From Desulfatirhabdium butyrativorans DSM 18734 (GTDB lineage Bacteria; Desulfobacterota; Desulfobacteria; Desulfobacterales; Desulfatirhabdiaceae): DNA of 64,000 bases. This document shows, one piece after another, positions 1 through 9,029 of this stretch. Location: positions 1 to 64,000 of the forward strand of contig NZ_AUCU01000008.1 in assembly GCF_000429925.1 (NCBI RefSeq), written 5' to 3'. The notes beneath the pieces were generated by a model. It saw only the letters and a program-made list of their open reading frames with translations. It was not told the DNA's origin and searched no databases. Numbering within the stretch: position 1 is the first letter of the stretch; each line of letters opens with the position of its first letter. The position numbers and the translations under genes were made by a program.

Positions 1-448
1 TTCCGAATTTTTCCATTTCGCCAAACTGGCTGAAAGGCCTTTTTACCGTGCGTCCAATGCAAGATTACCGCATGAAACAGTCGGGGGTTCGAAACGGAAT
101 TTCCCTGGTCCGTTTAGGTCTCAGAGTTACACTCATCTCTATAAAGTTGCTCGACCAACACCCGCCCTAGAGGTCTGTAGATAATACTACACTATCCATT
201 TTCATGCACGGGGGCGAGCAAGCCCTTGATCATGAGGGTTTAGGCTGTCAAGGTACTCTAACTGCAGCAGAGTTGTGTAATGTAGAACTCTACGGAAGAT
301 CATGGCTGATCGAAATGTTGGGAAAGAAGAATATAGAAAAATCGGCTATTTTGGCGATGGATGCTAAACGAAAAAAGATTATTTGATGGATTGTGGAAAA
401 AGCATGAACCTCAATGGGGGATTATGAACAGCCCAGGCGAAGTATATC
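1..448. other. No supported gene at left edge
   Basis: I see no recognisable gene here. A 60-codon open frame at 204-386 has no familiar motif and no good ribosome site. The sequence looks like degraded intergenic DNA upstream of the amidohydrolase. Confidence 0.4.
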
Positions 449-508
449 GTGCCTGAACGAAAAACCCCTATTGCATATCATATTGTGAAACGATTGATGA
501 GAGGGCTA

Positions 509-2257
509 ATGAAAAACGGAGACAAAGAGCAGAATCATGAGGTGAAGCAAAAGGTTATGACACGCCGGGATTTCATCAAGTACTCGGCCGGTACAGCAGC
601 CTGTCTCTCTTTAGGCACAATGAACGCAAATGCGCTGGTTTTTCCAGCGGTTTCTCGACGAAAAAAAAGGACGGTATTCTTGAATGGAACGATTTACATA
701 GATTCTGACACGAAAGCAAGCAATCTGCTTGTGGAAGATGGTGTTGTTGCCGGGATCGATATACTTCCGTACAGATACCGGAATGTGGAGATTGTTGATC
801 TTCAGGGAGCCGTAGCATATCCCGGGTTTAACGACAGCCATGTGCATCTGATCAGTATGGCGGTTGCGGGAAGCATCCTTGTAGATACAGGAGGGGAGAC
901 GGATCCGACAGAGATAGCGAAAATGGTCGGCGCTCGCTGTCAGGAAGTCCCCAAGGGCACGCCCGTGATGGGACACGGATTTGTGCTCCAAAATTACGAT
1001 ACCGACTGGGGCCTGGATGATCTGGAGAATCTGGATCAGGCAACGGGGCCGGACTGCCCCGTGATGATTGCCGATCAGTTGGGTCACAGCTATATCGTGA
1101 ACTCGGCGGCGATGAGGCTCAGCAATCTCGATGCATCCACCCCGGATCCGCCAGGCGGGAAGATCGTGAAACAGGATGGCAAGCCGACCGGTATGCTGAG
1201 GGAGACTGCCGGCGCAATCGTCGGGAACGTTGCGATATTTCCACTGGTGAAGGACAGCGCGGTTAAACCGTATGCCATCGGCCTGATGAAAAAATGGGCT
1301 GGAATGGGGTATACATCCATTGTCGAGCTGATGGGCGGGCCGATGGGGAGAACCATGAGGCCGGAACTTTGCCGAGAGTTGGAAAGCGGGGGTTTGCTCC
1401 CGCTCAGAATGAATTATGCCTATACCTTCTTCAGTCTGGATGACATAGAGGGTTACAGCACCGCGGGCGATGATACGGAACTTGTGCATTTTTCCGGCCT
1501 CAAGCTCTTTGTGGACGGAGCAGCGGGGCAGGGCGGAGCCTGGACCACCTGGAAGAACGAACTGGGAAATTACGGCCTCAATGCGGTTACCACCGATGAT
1601 TCTTACGGCGAAAAATACAATATTTTCAGGATCCTCGAAAAATCCGAGGCGCTTGGGCTCGACATGCACTATCACGTCGGCGGCGATAAATCCATCGATG
1701 CCGTGTTGAGCGCCATTGAAGCGGAGAAAATGAAGAAAGGGTACCTGGCAGGCACGCACACACTTTACCATCTGGGGCTGATTACGGACGATCAGATCAC
1801 GAGGATGCAAGAGCTTGGCTCCAGCGTGATTGCAGGGGTACAGCCTTCGCTTCATTGGGAATTGCTGAAAGAAGCAACCCAATATTATTACGGCGATCAC
1901 GCCAAAGGGTCCTATCCGTACAGGAAGATACGGGATGCCGGAATCACCTTGGCATTCAATTCCGATTATGCATCCAACAAGGTGGAACTTTGCTGGCCGA
2001 CCGAAATCATGAGAGTGGCGCTTACCGGCGCCGGCAACCCTGATAATCAGCCACTAACGATGCGGGATATGATCGAGGGCTTTACCGTAGGTGGATATGC
2101 CACCACCCGCGAACGCAATGTCGGTAAGCTCCATATCGGCTATAAGGCTGATATCGTCGTGTACGAGAAGGATTTGTACTCGGTGCCCCCTCAAGAACTT
2201 TCGCAAAACAATCCACGTGTTCTTTCCACATGGGTCGGGGGCAGGCGCGTTACGTGA
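509..2257 (+). CDS. Tat-exported amidohydrolase, YtcJ-like (Amidohydro_3)
   Basis: Metal-dependent hydrolase of the YtcJ type, probably acting in the periplasm on an unknown amide or ester. A twin-arginine signal (TRRDFIKYSAGTAACLSLG) lies near the N-terminus. The barrel metal motif GFNDSHVHL follows, with later conserved blocks HYHVGGD and FNSDYA, and the C-terminus has the usual composite-domain strands. Length (about 580 aa) is normal for the family plus a signal. The start is uncertain: ATG 509 has GAGAGGG close upstream, ATG 557 would put the RR motif right at the N-terminus, and GTG 449 is also open. A broken partial copy of this gene lies at about 2924-3063. The substrate cannot be told from sequence. 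Confidence 0.85.
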   Translation: MKNGDKEQNHEVKQKVMTRRDFIKYSAGTAACLSLGTMNANALVFPAVSRRKKRTVFLNGTIYIDSDTKASNLLVEDGVVAGIDILPYRYRNVEIVDLQGAVAYPGFNDSHVHLISMAVAGSILVDTGGETDPTEIAKMVGARCQEVPKGTPVMGHGFVLQNYDTDWGLDDLENLDQATGPDCPVMIADQLGHSYIVNSAAMRLSNLDASTPDPPGGKIVKQDGKPTGMLRETAGAIVGNVAIFPLVKDSAVKPYAIGLMKKWAGMGYTSIVELMGGPMGRTMRPELCRELESGGLLPLRMNYAYTFFSLDDIEGYSTAGDDTELVHFSGLKLFVDGAAGQGGAWTTWKNELGNYGLNAVTTDDSYGEKYNIFRILEKSEALGLDMHYHVGGDKSIDAVLSAIEAEKMKKGYLAGTHTLYHLGLITDDQITRMQELGSSVIAGVQPSLHWELLKEATQYYYGDHAKGSYPYRKIRDAGITLAFNSDYASNKVELCWPTEIMRVALTGAGNPDNQPLTMRDMIEGFTVGGYATTRERNVGKLHIGYKADIVVYEKDLYSVPPQELSQNNPRVLSTWVGGRRVT

Positions 2258-2404
2258 TCGCTAAAACAAGTTGGGTAATCGGAGATGACCTGCTGTTGAT
2301 GATCCGGAGGAATGCCAGATCCATTTTTATCCTTTCAGCAGGTGTGAATAAACGGATGGTTTGCAGCTCAAAGTTGGCGGAGGCCGTAAGTCCAAGGTGT
2401 CCGA

Positions 2405-2914
2405 ATGGATCGATTCGGAGCTTGCCGAAGATTAAGGGCGGAGGCGGCGCGAGCGCACCTCTACCTCTGGGTTCCCAACGCCCTCTTGGCCGATGGACTG
2501 GAAGTCATGAAGCGATGGGGGTTTACATACAAGACCAATCTTGTCTGGTACAAGATCCGGAAAGATGGCGGGCCGGACGGAAGGGGAGTCGGGTTCTATT
2601 TCCGCAATGTGACGGAGCTTGTCTTGTTTGGCATTCGTGGCAGCATGCGCACACTCGCTGCTGGGCGAACCCAAACGAACATTCTGGCCACCAGGAAGCG
2701 GGAGCACTCGCGCAAGCCCGATGAGCTGTATGATATTATCGAGGCTTGTTCGCCTGGCCCGTATCTGGAGCTTTTTGCCAGGCATCCGCGCAAAGGGTGG
2801 GCGCAATGGGGCAACGAGCAGGTGGAGGATGTTTCAGGATACCCCATTGAGCACCATGTGGAGGCGCAGCAGTTGGTGCTGTTCGAGAAGGTCAATCGGA
2901 AAAACTACGGATAA
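2405..2914 (+). pseudogene. 5'-truncated MT-A70 family adenine methyltransferase
   Basis: From about 2438 the reading frame matches the C-terminal half of bacterial MT-A70 (N6-adenine methyltransferase) proteins: HLYLWVPNALLADGLEVM, then a TYKTNLVWYK block, a GVGFYFRNVTELVLFG block and a PGPYLELFARHPRKGW block. The N-terminal part with the catalytic DPPW motif is missing, and the DNA upstream does not encode it in any frame I could follow. The frame is open for about 160 codons but the enzyme should be inactive. It lies between the intact amidohydrolase and a broken copy of that gene, which points to a rearrangement scar. In intact relatives the enzyme is often phage or plasmid borne. Confidence 0.75.
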
Positions 2915-2923
2915 ATCGGGTCG

Positions 2924-3063
2924 AACTTTGCCATCTGGAGCTGATTACGGACGATCAGATCACGAGGATGCAGGAACTTGGCTCCAGCGTGACTGCCGGG
3001 GTGCGGCCTTCGCTTTATTGGGAATTGCTGAAAGAAGCAACCCAATGCCATTACGGCGAACGT
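2924..3063 (+). repeat. Partial duplicate of the amidohydrolase gene
   Basis: This stretch is a near-identical copy of about 1762-1905 inside the amidohydrolase, covering the codons for a block that includes QELGSSV and WELLKEATQ. A few substitutions separate the copies, and similarity stops abruptly on both sides. It is the remains of a second amidohydrolase copy or a segmental duplication, and is not a functional gene. Confidence 0.85.
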
Positions 3064-3371
3064 GCGAAACAATGCGGACAAACAATGAAAAGGTGCTTGT
3101 CTTTTGTGTTCAGAAAAAACTTCACGCTGTATCGCAAAATTGCCTGCCCGCAGGCGACGCGCTGCTCCGAATAGGTCTTTTCCGTTCAGGCACTACGATA
3201 TCCTGAAGGGATCACAAAGATAAAAGGGATCATTTTTCCAACCTGCTCCAAACGCGTTTTCAGGATTTTTCTTCCCTGCTTTTACTCTGTTGCCCAGTTG
3301 CTCCCTGTTTCAAATGCTTTTGGCAGGGCTATGGCGATGATAAAACGTACACTGAGACATGGAGATACGAC
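3064..3371. repeat. Repeat remnant and leader of ABC gene
   Basis: About 3128-3196 resembles an interspersed element seen elsewhere in the window (copies near 32471, 38256, 43951, 55301 and 62945), ending in the shared GTTCAGGCACTAC. The rest, up to the ribosome site GGAGATACGAC before 3372, shows no gene. Confidence 0.5.
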
Positions 3372-5618
3372 ATGAGGAAGATATTGCGCGTGGTCATACT
3401 GCTTTTGCTGACCATTGCCTGCATGACCGGCTGCCAGAAACAGGAAAAGCCGATCACCTCGCTGGATGAGGCCAAGACTGCCAAGATCGGCGTGATGGTG
3501 GGTACCACCGGCGAACAGATCACCAAAGAACGTTTTCCCCAGGCGCAGGTCAAAAGTTTTGACGATGTGATGGATGCGGTGGCGGCCCTGAAGTCGGGGC
3601 AGCTTGAGGCGATCGTCACCGCCCTGCCTACCGCGGTGCAGGTGGCAAAGACAAACAAGGAGTTTACGGTCCTTCAGGAACCGCTGGATCATGAAGATAC
3701 CGCCATTGCCTTGAGAAAGAGCGACATCCAGCTACTGGACGACCTGAACCGTATCATTGCAGAGCTGCATGCAGACGGCACTCTGGCTTCCATGCGGAAA
3801 CGCTGGCTCAAGCCTGACCTTGGTCCCTATGAAGAGATCAGCTACACCCCGCCCACAACCGGCACACCACTCAAGATCGGGGTCTGTGCCACCCGTGAAC
3901 CGCTAACCTTTGTTGATAAGGATGGACGGATCAGCGGTCATGATGGTGAGCTGGCCCGCCTGATCGGGGTCAGGCTCAACCGGCCGATCCTGTTTTCAAA
4001 CATGAAGTTCATGGCCCTGATTCCGGCCCTGCAGTCCGGCAAGGTGGATATGATCCTGAGCGGCATAAATATCACGGAAGAACGGAAAAAAGCGGTTAAC
4101 TTCACCCAGCCCTACTTTTCCAATGCCCAGGTGATGCTGGTAAAAAAGACTGCTCAAACTGCAACGGCGTCAGACGATGCACTGGCTGGGTTGGGCAACA
4201 AGCGGATCGGCGTTCTGCTGGGCTCGGTTCATGACGCCTACGCCACCAGAAAGTACACCCGGGCCACCATCCTGCAGTACAAAAGCCCTCCCGACCTGGT
4301 GCTGGCAGTGAAATCAGGCAAAGTGGATGCCGCCTTTTATGTTTATGAGATCCTGCTGGAGATGCTGCGCCACGACCCGGATCTGGCCCTGGTGGGCAAA
4401 CCGCTCTTTACGGTGCCGATCGGCGTCGGCTTCAACAAGAACAACGTTGAGCTACGCACCAGATTCAATACGTTTCTGAAAGAGATCAAGGCAAACGGGC
4501 AGTATGATGACATGGTCAGACGCTGGATCCTGCAGGGAAACACCCAGCCGGTGGAGGTAGAGATGGCAAAAACCAATGGCCGTCTGATCATCGGCACGAC
4601 CAGCAACACGGGGCTGCCGTTTACCATTGTCAAAGAGAACAGGATGATCGGCTTTGATATTGAGCTGGCCGAGCGGTTTGCCGCCTGGCTGGGCAAAGAG
4701 CCGGTGTTTGTGGACATGGAGTTCGGCAGCCTGATCGCTGCGGCAGCAACCGGCAAGACCGACACCATCTTCAGCACCCTGATGATCACCGACGAGCGCA
4801 AGAAACAGATCGCCTTTTCAGAGCCGTACTACGAACTGGGGACCAGTGTTTTTGCCCTGAAGAAGAACGTCGCAGGCGCCGTGCCGGACAACCACGCTGC
4901 ACCATCTGCCATTGCCCGGTTCTTCAGGGGGATCGCCACCAGCTTCCAGAGCAACATCATCCAGGAAAAACGGTATCTGCTCATCTGGGACGGCCTGAAA
5001 ACCACTGTGATTATCTCGATTTTCTCCACCCTTTTGGGTACCGGGCTTGGGGCCCTGATCTGCCTCATGCGGATGGCAAAGAGCCGTCTGCTCTCTGCAC
5101 CGGCAAAGCTCTACATCTCCATCCTGCGGGGCATGCCGGTACTGGTGCTTTTAATGCTGATTTTTTACGTGGTCTTTGCCTCGGTCAACATCAACCCGGT
5201 GATTGTGGCGGTGATCGCCTTCGGGATGAACTTTGCCGCCTATAGCGCCGAGATATTCAGAACCGGCATAGAAGGTGTGGAAAAAGGGCAGACCGAGGCA
5301 GGTATCTCTTTGGGCTTCACCAGAACCAGCACCTTTTTTTACATTGTCCTCCCCCAGATGATCCGCCGGATCCTGCCGGTCTACAAGGGGGAGTTTATCT
5401 CACTGGTCAAGATGACCTCCATTGTGGGGTACATTGCGGTGCAGGATCTGACCAAGGCCAGCGACATCATCAGAAGCCGCACCTTTGACGCCTTTTTCCC
5501 CCTGGTGATGGTGGCGATCCTCTATTTCCTGATCTCCTGGACACTGATGCAGTCCCTGACCTATCTGGAAAGGATCACCGATCCGAAATACACAAAAAGA
5601 AAGGTGGCCACGCCATGA
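3372..5618 (+). CDS. Fused amino-acid ABC importer: binding domains plus permease
   Basis: 748 aa lipoprotein-type membrane protein combining the periplasmic binding and membrane parts of a polar amino-acid (His/Glu type) importer. The signal ends in a lipobox with Cys21 (ACMTGC). Residues about 33-155 look like the second lobe only of a bac_3 binding domain. About 165-395 is a complete two-lobe domain, and about 403-505 is a first lobe only. Residues about 530-735 form the HisM-type permease, with the EAA-like segment around [11 protein letters not shown]. The stop overlaps the start of the ATPase gene by 4 bases, so the two should be translated together. The ligand is unknown. The order lobe2, lobe1-lobe2, lobe1 is unusual. 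Confidence 0.88.
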   Translation: MRKILRVVILLLLTIACMTGCQKQEKPITSLDEAKTAKIGVMVGTTGEQITKERFPQAQVKSFDDVMDAVAALKSGQLEAIVTALPTAVQVAKTNKEFTVLQEPLDHEDTAIALRKSDIQLLDDLNRIIAELHADGTLASMRKRWLKPDLGPYEEISYTPPTTGTPLKIGVCATREPLTFVDKDGRISGHDGELARLIGVRLNRPILFSNMKFMALIPALQSGKVDMILSGINITEERKKAVNFTQPYFSNAQVMLVKKTAQTATASDDALAGLGNKRIGVLLGSVHDAYATRKYTRATILQYKSPPDLVLAVKSGKVDAAFYVYEILLEMLRHDPDLALVGKPLFTVPIGVGFNKNNVELRTRFNTFLKEIKANGQYDDMVRRWILQGNTQPVEVEMAKTNGRLIIGTTSNTGLPFTIVKENRMIGFDIELAERFAAWLGKEPVFVDMEFGSLIAAAATGKTDTIFSTLMITDERKKQIAFSEPYYELGTSVFALKKNVAGAVPDNHAAPSAIARFFRGIATSFQSNIIQEKRYLLIWDGLKTTVIISIFSTLLGTGLGALICLMRMAKSRLLSAPAKLYISILRGMPVLVLLMLIFYVVFASVNINPVIVAVIAFGMNFAAYSAEIFRTGIEGVEKGQTEAGISLGFTRTSTFFYIVLPQMIRRILPVYKGEFISLVKMTSIVGYIAVQDLTKASDIIRSRTFDAFFPLVMVAILYFLISWTLMQSLTYLERITDPKYTKRKVATP

Positions 5619-6706
5619 TCCAGGTGACACACCTCTCCAAGAGCTATGGTGATCTCACCGTACTGAAAGACATCTCGCTGCAGGTCGCAAAAGGTGACGT
5701 CATCTCCATCATCGGACCATCCGGCACCGGCAAATCCACCTTCCTGCGCTGCCTCAACCTGCTGGAGCGTCCCAGCGGCGGCTCCATTATCGTGGATGGC
5801 ATCGATCTGATGGATAAAAAGAGCGATCTGCCCAAGATCCGCCAGCGGATGAACATGGTCTTTCAATCTTTCAACCTGTTTTCCCATCTGACGGTACTGG
5901 AAAACCTGACCCTTGGACCGATCAAGCTTCGGGGGATCCACAAACAGGAAGCACAACAGAAAGCTCTGGAGATACTCAAACTGGTGGGGCTGGCGGAAAA
6001 GGCCCATCACTTCCCGGATGAACTGTCCGGCGGTCAGAAGCAGCGGGTGGCCATTGCCCGCTGCCTGGCCATGGAGCCGGAGATCATCCTGTTTGACGAG
6101 CCGACCTCAGCCCTTGATCCCACCATGGTCAGCGAGGTGCTGGCGGTGATCCGACGGCTGGCCAAAGACGGCATGACCATGCTGATCGTAACCCACGAGA
6201 TGGATTTTGCCCGCGATGTCTCAAGCCGGGTACTGTACATGGACGAAGGGCTGATCTACGAAGAAGGCACTCCGCAGCAGATCTTTGAAAATCCGCAAAA
6301 GGAGAAGACCAGGGCGTTCATCAACCGGATACGCAGCCTCAACTACCGGATTGAATCCAGCGATTACGATCTCTATGCCATAAATGCCGAGATCGAGAAC
6401 TTCTGCGAAAGGCAGATCCTGCCCAGAAAGAGCCGTCACAACCTGCTGTTGCTGGTGGAGGAACTGCTGCTGGTACATCGGCCGCTTCTGCCTGAAACCC
6501 CCCTTGACCTTGCCATCGCCTACTCGGAAAAGAAGGAGTCCCTGATGGTGGCGCTTGAGTACCAGGGGACAACCGGCAATCTGCTGGACAAGGACCGGCT
6601 GACCGACGAACTGGGGCTGAACATTATCAACCACCTGGCCCAGGGGGTCGACTATCAGCGTACAGGCGACATCAACCGGCTGACGGTGACCCTGAAACCA
6701 TCTTGA
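5615..6706 (+). CDS. Amino-acid ABC transporter ATPase with GHKL-like C-terminal extension
   Basis: Cytoplasmic ATPase partner of the fused importer just upstream. Residues 1-245 are a standard GlnQ/HisP-type domain: Walker [11 protein letters not shown]-loop MVFQSFNLF, signature LSGGQKQR, Walker [14 protein letters not shown] and switch VTHEMDF. Ordinary members stop near 240-250 aa; this one continues to 363. The extra 110 residues ([12 protein letters not shown], then [15 protein letters not shown] and NRLTVTLK) look like an RsbW-type histidine-kinase-like ATPase fold. The asparagine expected after the EELL motif is missing, so that domain is probably degenerate or regulatory. This assignment is from pattern only. 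Confidence 0.85.
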   Translation: MIQVTHLSKSYGDLTVLKDISLQVAKGDVISIIGPSGTGKSTFLRCLNLLERPSGGSIIVDGIDLMDKKSDLPKIRQRMNMVFQSFNLFSHLTVLENLTLGPIKLRGIHKQEAQQKALEILKLVGLAEKAHHFPDELSGGQKQRVAIARCLAMEPEIILFDEPTSALDPTMVSEVLAVIRRLAKDGMTMLIVTHEMDFARDVSSRVLYMDEGLIYEEGTPQQIFENPQKEKTRAFINRIRSLNYRIESSDYDLYAINAEIENFCERQILPRKSRHNLLLLVEELLLVHRPLLPETPLDLAIAYSEKKESLMVALEYQGTTGNLLDKDRLTDELGLNIINHLAQGVDYQRTGDINRLTVTLKPS

Positions 6707-7050
6707 AACCGGCGACAGGGACTGCCGACACCTGTGGCGGCGATTCATCCAAACTCAGGCATTGACATCGCCATCACAACACAACCAGACATAGGATGTG
6801 CTCATAAGTAAGTAAACGACTCTCGGTATGACGGCGGAGGATCGGCACCTGAATAGATGGATGCACGCTTGCCCCCTCATGGCTGATTCTCCGTTTATCC
6901 AGTTCATTGACCGACCGCTTATGCCAGAGTGCGCCCAGCATTCACCTTCATCGAATTCAAATATGGCTTTACTTTCAGACTTATAATGCCTATTATTGCA
7001 TTGTATTTCAGGCTTTTTGTGGGCTTAATAGCAAAACAAGGGTGTCTCCC
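6707..7050. other. Intergenic, no gene seen
   Basis: About 340 bases separate the importer from the ATPase gene. I see no gene and no convincing promoter. The open frame of the next gene extends upstream to 6907, but those codons do not resemble the family. Confidence 0.4.
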
Positions 7051-8370
7051 ATGGAACGTGCCATTGACCATTATCTGCAGCAGTGGAAAGATGCCGCCAG
7101 GCGCAAACCTCTGGTCATCCGTGGCGCCCGTCAAGTGGGAAAGACCTACTCTATCCGTCAGCTTGGAACAACCTTTCCTTACTATGTGGAGGTCAATTTC
7201 GAAAAAGACCGGCAGATTGCCGGTGTATTCAGTGGTTCTCTGTCCCCCCGAACCATCTGCGAGAAGTTATCGGTCTTTTACCGAACTCCCATCGAGGCAG
7301 GAAATACGCTTCTGTTCTTTGACGAGCTGCAGGTCTGCCCGGATGCCATCCGCGCATTACGGTTTTTCCAGGAAGAGTTCCCGGAACTGCACCTGGTAGC
7401 TGCAGGTTCGCTGCTTGAATTCGCCCTTGCCGAAATACCAACACACGGCGTCGGACGCCTGACGAACCTGTTCATGTACCCGCTTTCCTTTGAAGAGTTC
7501 CTTACCGCACTGGGAGAGGGACAACTTGTGGCGATGATCAACAACGGTTCGCCAGAACAGCCTCTGGATCAGCTTTTCCACGACCGTTTGCTTGAACTGC
7601 TGCGAGTTTTCCTGATTATCGGCGGTATGCCGGAGGTGGTTCAGCAGTACATTGAACAGCGAGACATACTCTTCTGCCAGCGACTGCAGGATGATATCAT
7701 CATCACTGCACGGGACGACTTTGCCAAGTACCGTGCGCGTGCCCCCCTTGCCAGGTTGGATGAGGTGTTCCGGGCCATTCCGTTTCAGACCGGCAACAAA
7801 TTCACCTACGCATCTATTGATCCATCGGTAAAATCAACCATCTACAAGGATTGTCTGGACATGCTGGTCCAGGCAGGTCTCGCCTATCTGGTGTATCATA
7901 CCGCAGCACAGGGGATACCTCTTGGCGCGCAGGTCAAGCCAAACCTGTTCAAGGCAATCTTGTTCGATGTTGGCATCCAGCAGCGGCTGCAACGCAACGA
8001 TGTCTCGCTTTTGCTTACGGCCAGCGATCACAACGAGATCAACCGGGGGAACATTGCCGAGGCGTTTGTGGGCACAGAACTGATAAAACATGGCCCGACC
8101 CATCTGCCCCCTGCCCTCTACTACTGGCGCCGCCAGGCAAAAAGCAGCAATGCCGAGGTTGACTATGTAGTACAACTGGGGAACGAAATCGTACCTGTTG
8201 AGGTCAAATCCGGCAGCAAGGGAAGCATGCAGAGCATGCATCTGTTTCTCAAAGAACGCGGCCTTCCCTACGGTATCCGGGTTTCAACTGAAAATTTTTC
8301 CGCATATGACAAAATCCGGGTAGTGCCGCTGTATGCCGTGAGTACCATACAGCGGGAATTGATACTGTAG
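7051..8370 (+). CDS. AAA ATPase with DUF4143 domain
   Basis: 439 aa protein of the AAA_14/DUF4143 family, whose biological role is poorly known. An N-terminal ATPase domain has Walker A GARQVGKT, Walker B LLFFDELQ and the sensor segment LVAAGSLLEFAL. The DUF4143 region follows, and a C-terminal nuclease-like fold carries EVDYVVQ and VPVEVKSGS, the acidic/lysine pattern of PD-(D/E)XK-like domains. ATG 7051 was chosen because the family begins at this point (RAIDHYLQQW); an upstream in-frame extension is unlike the family. It stands alone, and such genes often move between genomes. Confidence 0.85.
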   Translation: MERAIDHYLQQWKDAARRKPLVIRGARQVGKTYSIRQLGTTFPYYVEVNFEKDRQIAGVFSGSLSPRTICEKLSVFYRTPIEAGNTLLFFDELQVCPDAIRALRFFQEEFPELHLVAAGSLLEFALAEIPTHGVGRLTNLFMYPLSFEEFLTALGEGQLVAMINNGSPEQPLDQLFHDRLLELLRVFLIIGGMPEVVQQYIEQRDILFCQRLQDDIIITARDDFAKYRARAPLARLDEVFRAIPFQTGNKFTYASIDPSVKSTIYKDCLDMLVQAGLAYLVYHTAAQGIPLGAQVKPNLFKAILFDVGIQQRLQRNDVSLLLTASDHNEINRGNIAEAFVGTELIKHGPTHLPPALYYWRRQAKSSNAEVDYVVQLGNEIVPVEVKSGSKGSMQSMHLFLKERGLPYGIRVSTENFSAYDKIRVVPLYAVSTIQRELIL

Positions 8371-8528
8371 CGTTCTCCGTTACCCGTAAAACAAGCTCCG
8401 TATACAACCGGCTCAAACCAGACGGAACTTGAGGGCCATAATCTGCCGCCTGGATCTGTTGACCCGCTCTTCGATTATCGGCTTACACGATCACGCCGGT
8501 CCTTAGGCCACACAGCGGGGGCAGGCCC

Positions 8529-8762
8529 CTATAAATGCATTTCAGTCCCAAATCGTCCATCAACCTGAATACACAGGAAATAGAGCATCCGCATCAGCCC
8601 ATGGACTGCAATCGAGGCGCTGGGCATCCCCATGCCGTAAATGGCGAACAGTGTCCCTGCGGTGTGACGGGCAACAAGACGTTCTTCCTTGGAAAAGATG
8701 ATTATTTCGGTATTTCCCTGTTCACGGCACCAGTCTGAAGCAAACTGGCTGATACGCTGCAT
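8529..8762 (-). pseudogene. Remnant of a uridine phosphorylase-like gene
   Basis: Reading on the minus strand, a short frame contains GMGMPSASIAVHGLMRML, which recalls the conserved HGMGIPSISI(M)LHEL segment of animal-type uridine phosphorylases, preceded by a plausible strand (TEIIIFSKEERLV). Only about 60 residues remain of a roughly 300-residue family, with no start or active-site region. It follows a PreA remnant in another frame, so the area is decayed. Recognition is by memory of the family; moderate to low certainty. Confidence 0.4.
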
Positions 8763-8786
8763 CGGTTGGCAGATTGCCGAATCCGC

Positions 8787-8952
8787 TTACCGCAGTTCTG
8801 CGGATACCGATGAAATCGGCAGTGCCGGAGAAGCCATGCCAGCTTATAAATTCTGTAAGCTCTCTCTGAATTCTTGTGACAATGTCGAAACCGTGCAGCA
8901 TCACCTCGATACAGACCTGCACCACCTGCGCTCCCAGCACCATGAACTCCGC
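8787..8952 (-). pseudogene. Remnant of PreA / dihydroorotate dehydrogenase-like gene
   Basis: The minus-strand frame reads EAEFMVLGAQVVQVCIEVML followed by HGFDIVTRIQRELTEF. This matches the C-terminal FMN-binding barrel segment of PreA-type dihydropyrimidine dehydrogenases, where a LGA..VQVCTEVM block precedes a G(F/Y).IV segment. An in-frame TAA stands just upstream, and the frame is lost downstream, so only about 50 residues of a roughly 400-residue protein are left. It lies directly downstream of a PreT-like gene, the natural partner of PreA, which supports the reading. Confidence 0.55.
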
Positions 8953-9029
8953 TTCTTATGACCTCCCCTGCATTCATGTGGAAAATATCCTGACGGGCAA
9001 GGCCCTGACTTTCCGGGACGGAACGCCCG

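Noticed and set aside
60-120. tRNA-like GGGGGTTCGAAACG stretch
   Set aside because: No acceptor stem or anticodon arm could be folded around it.
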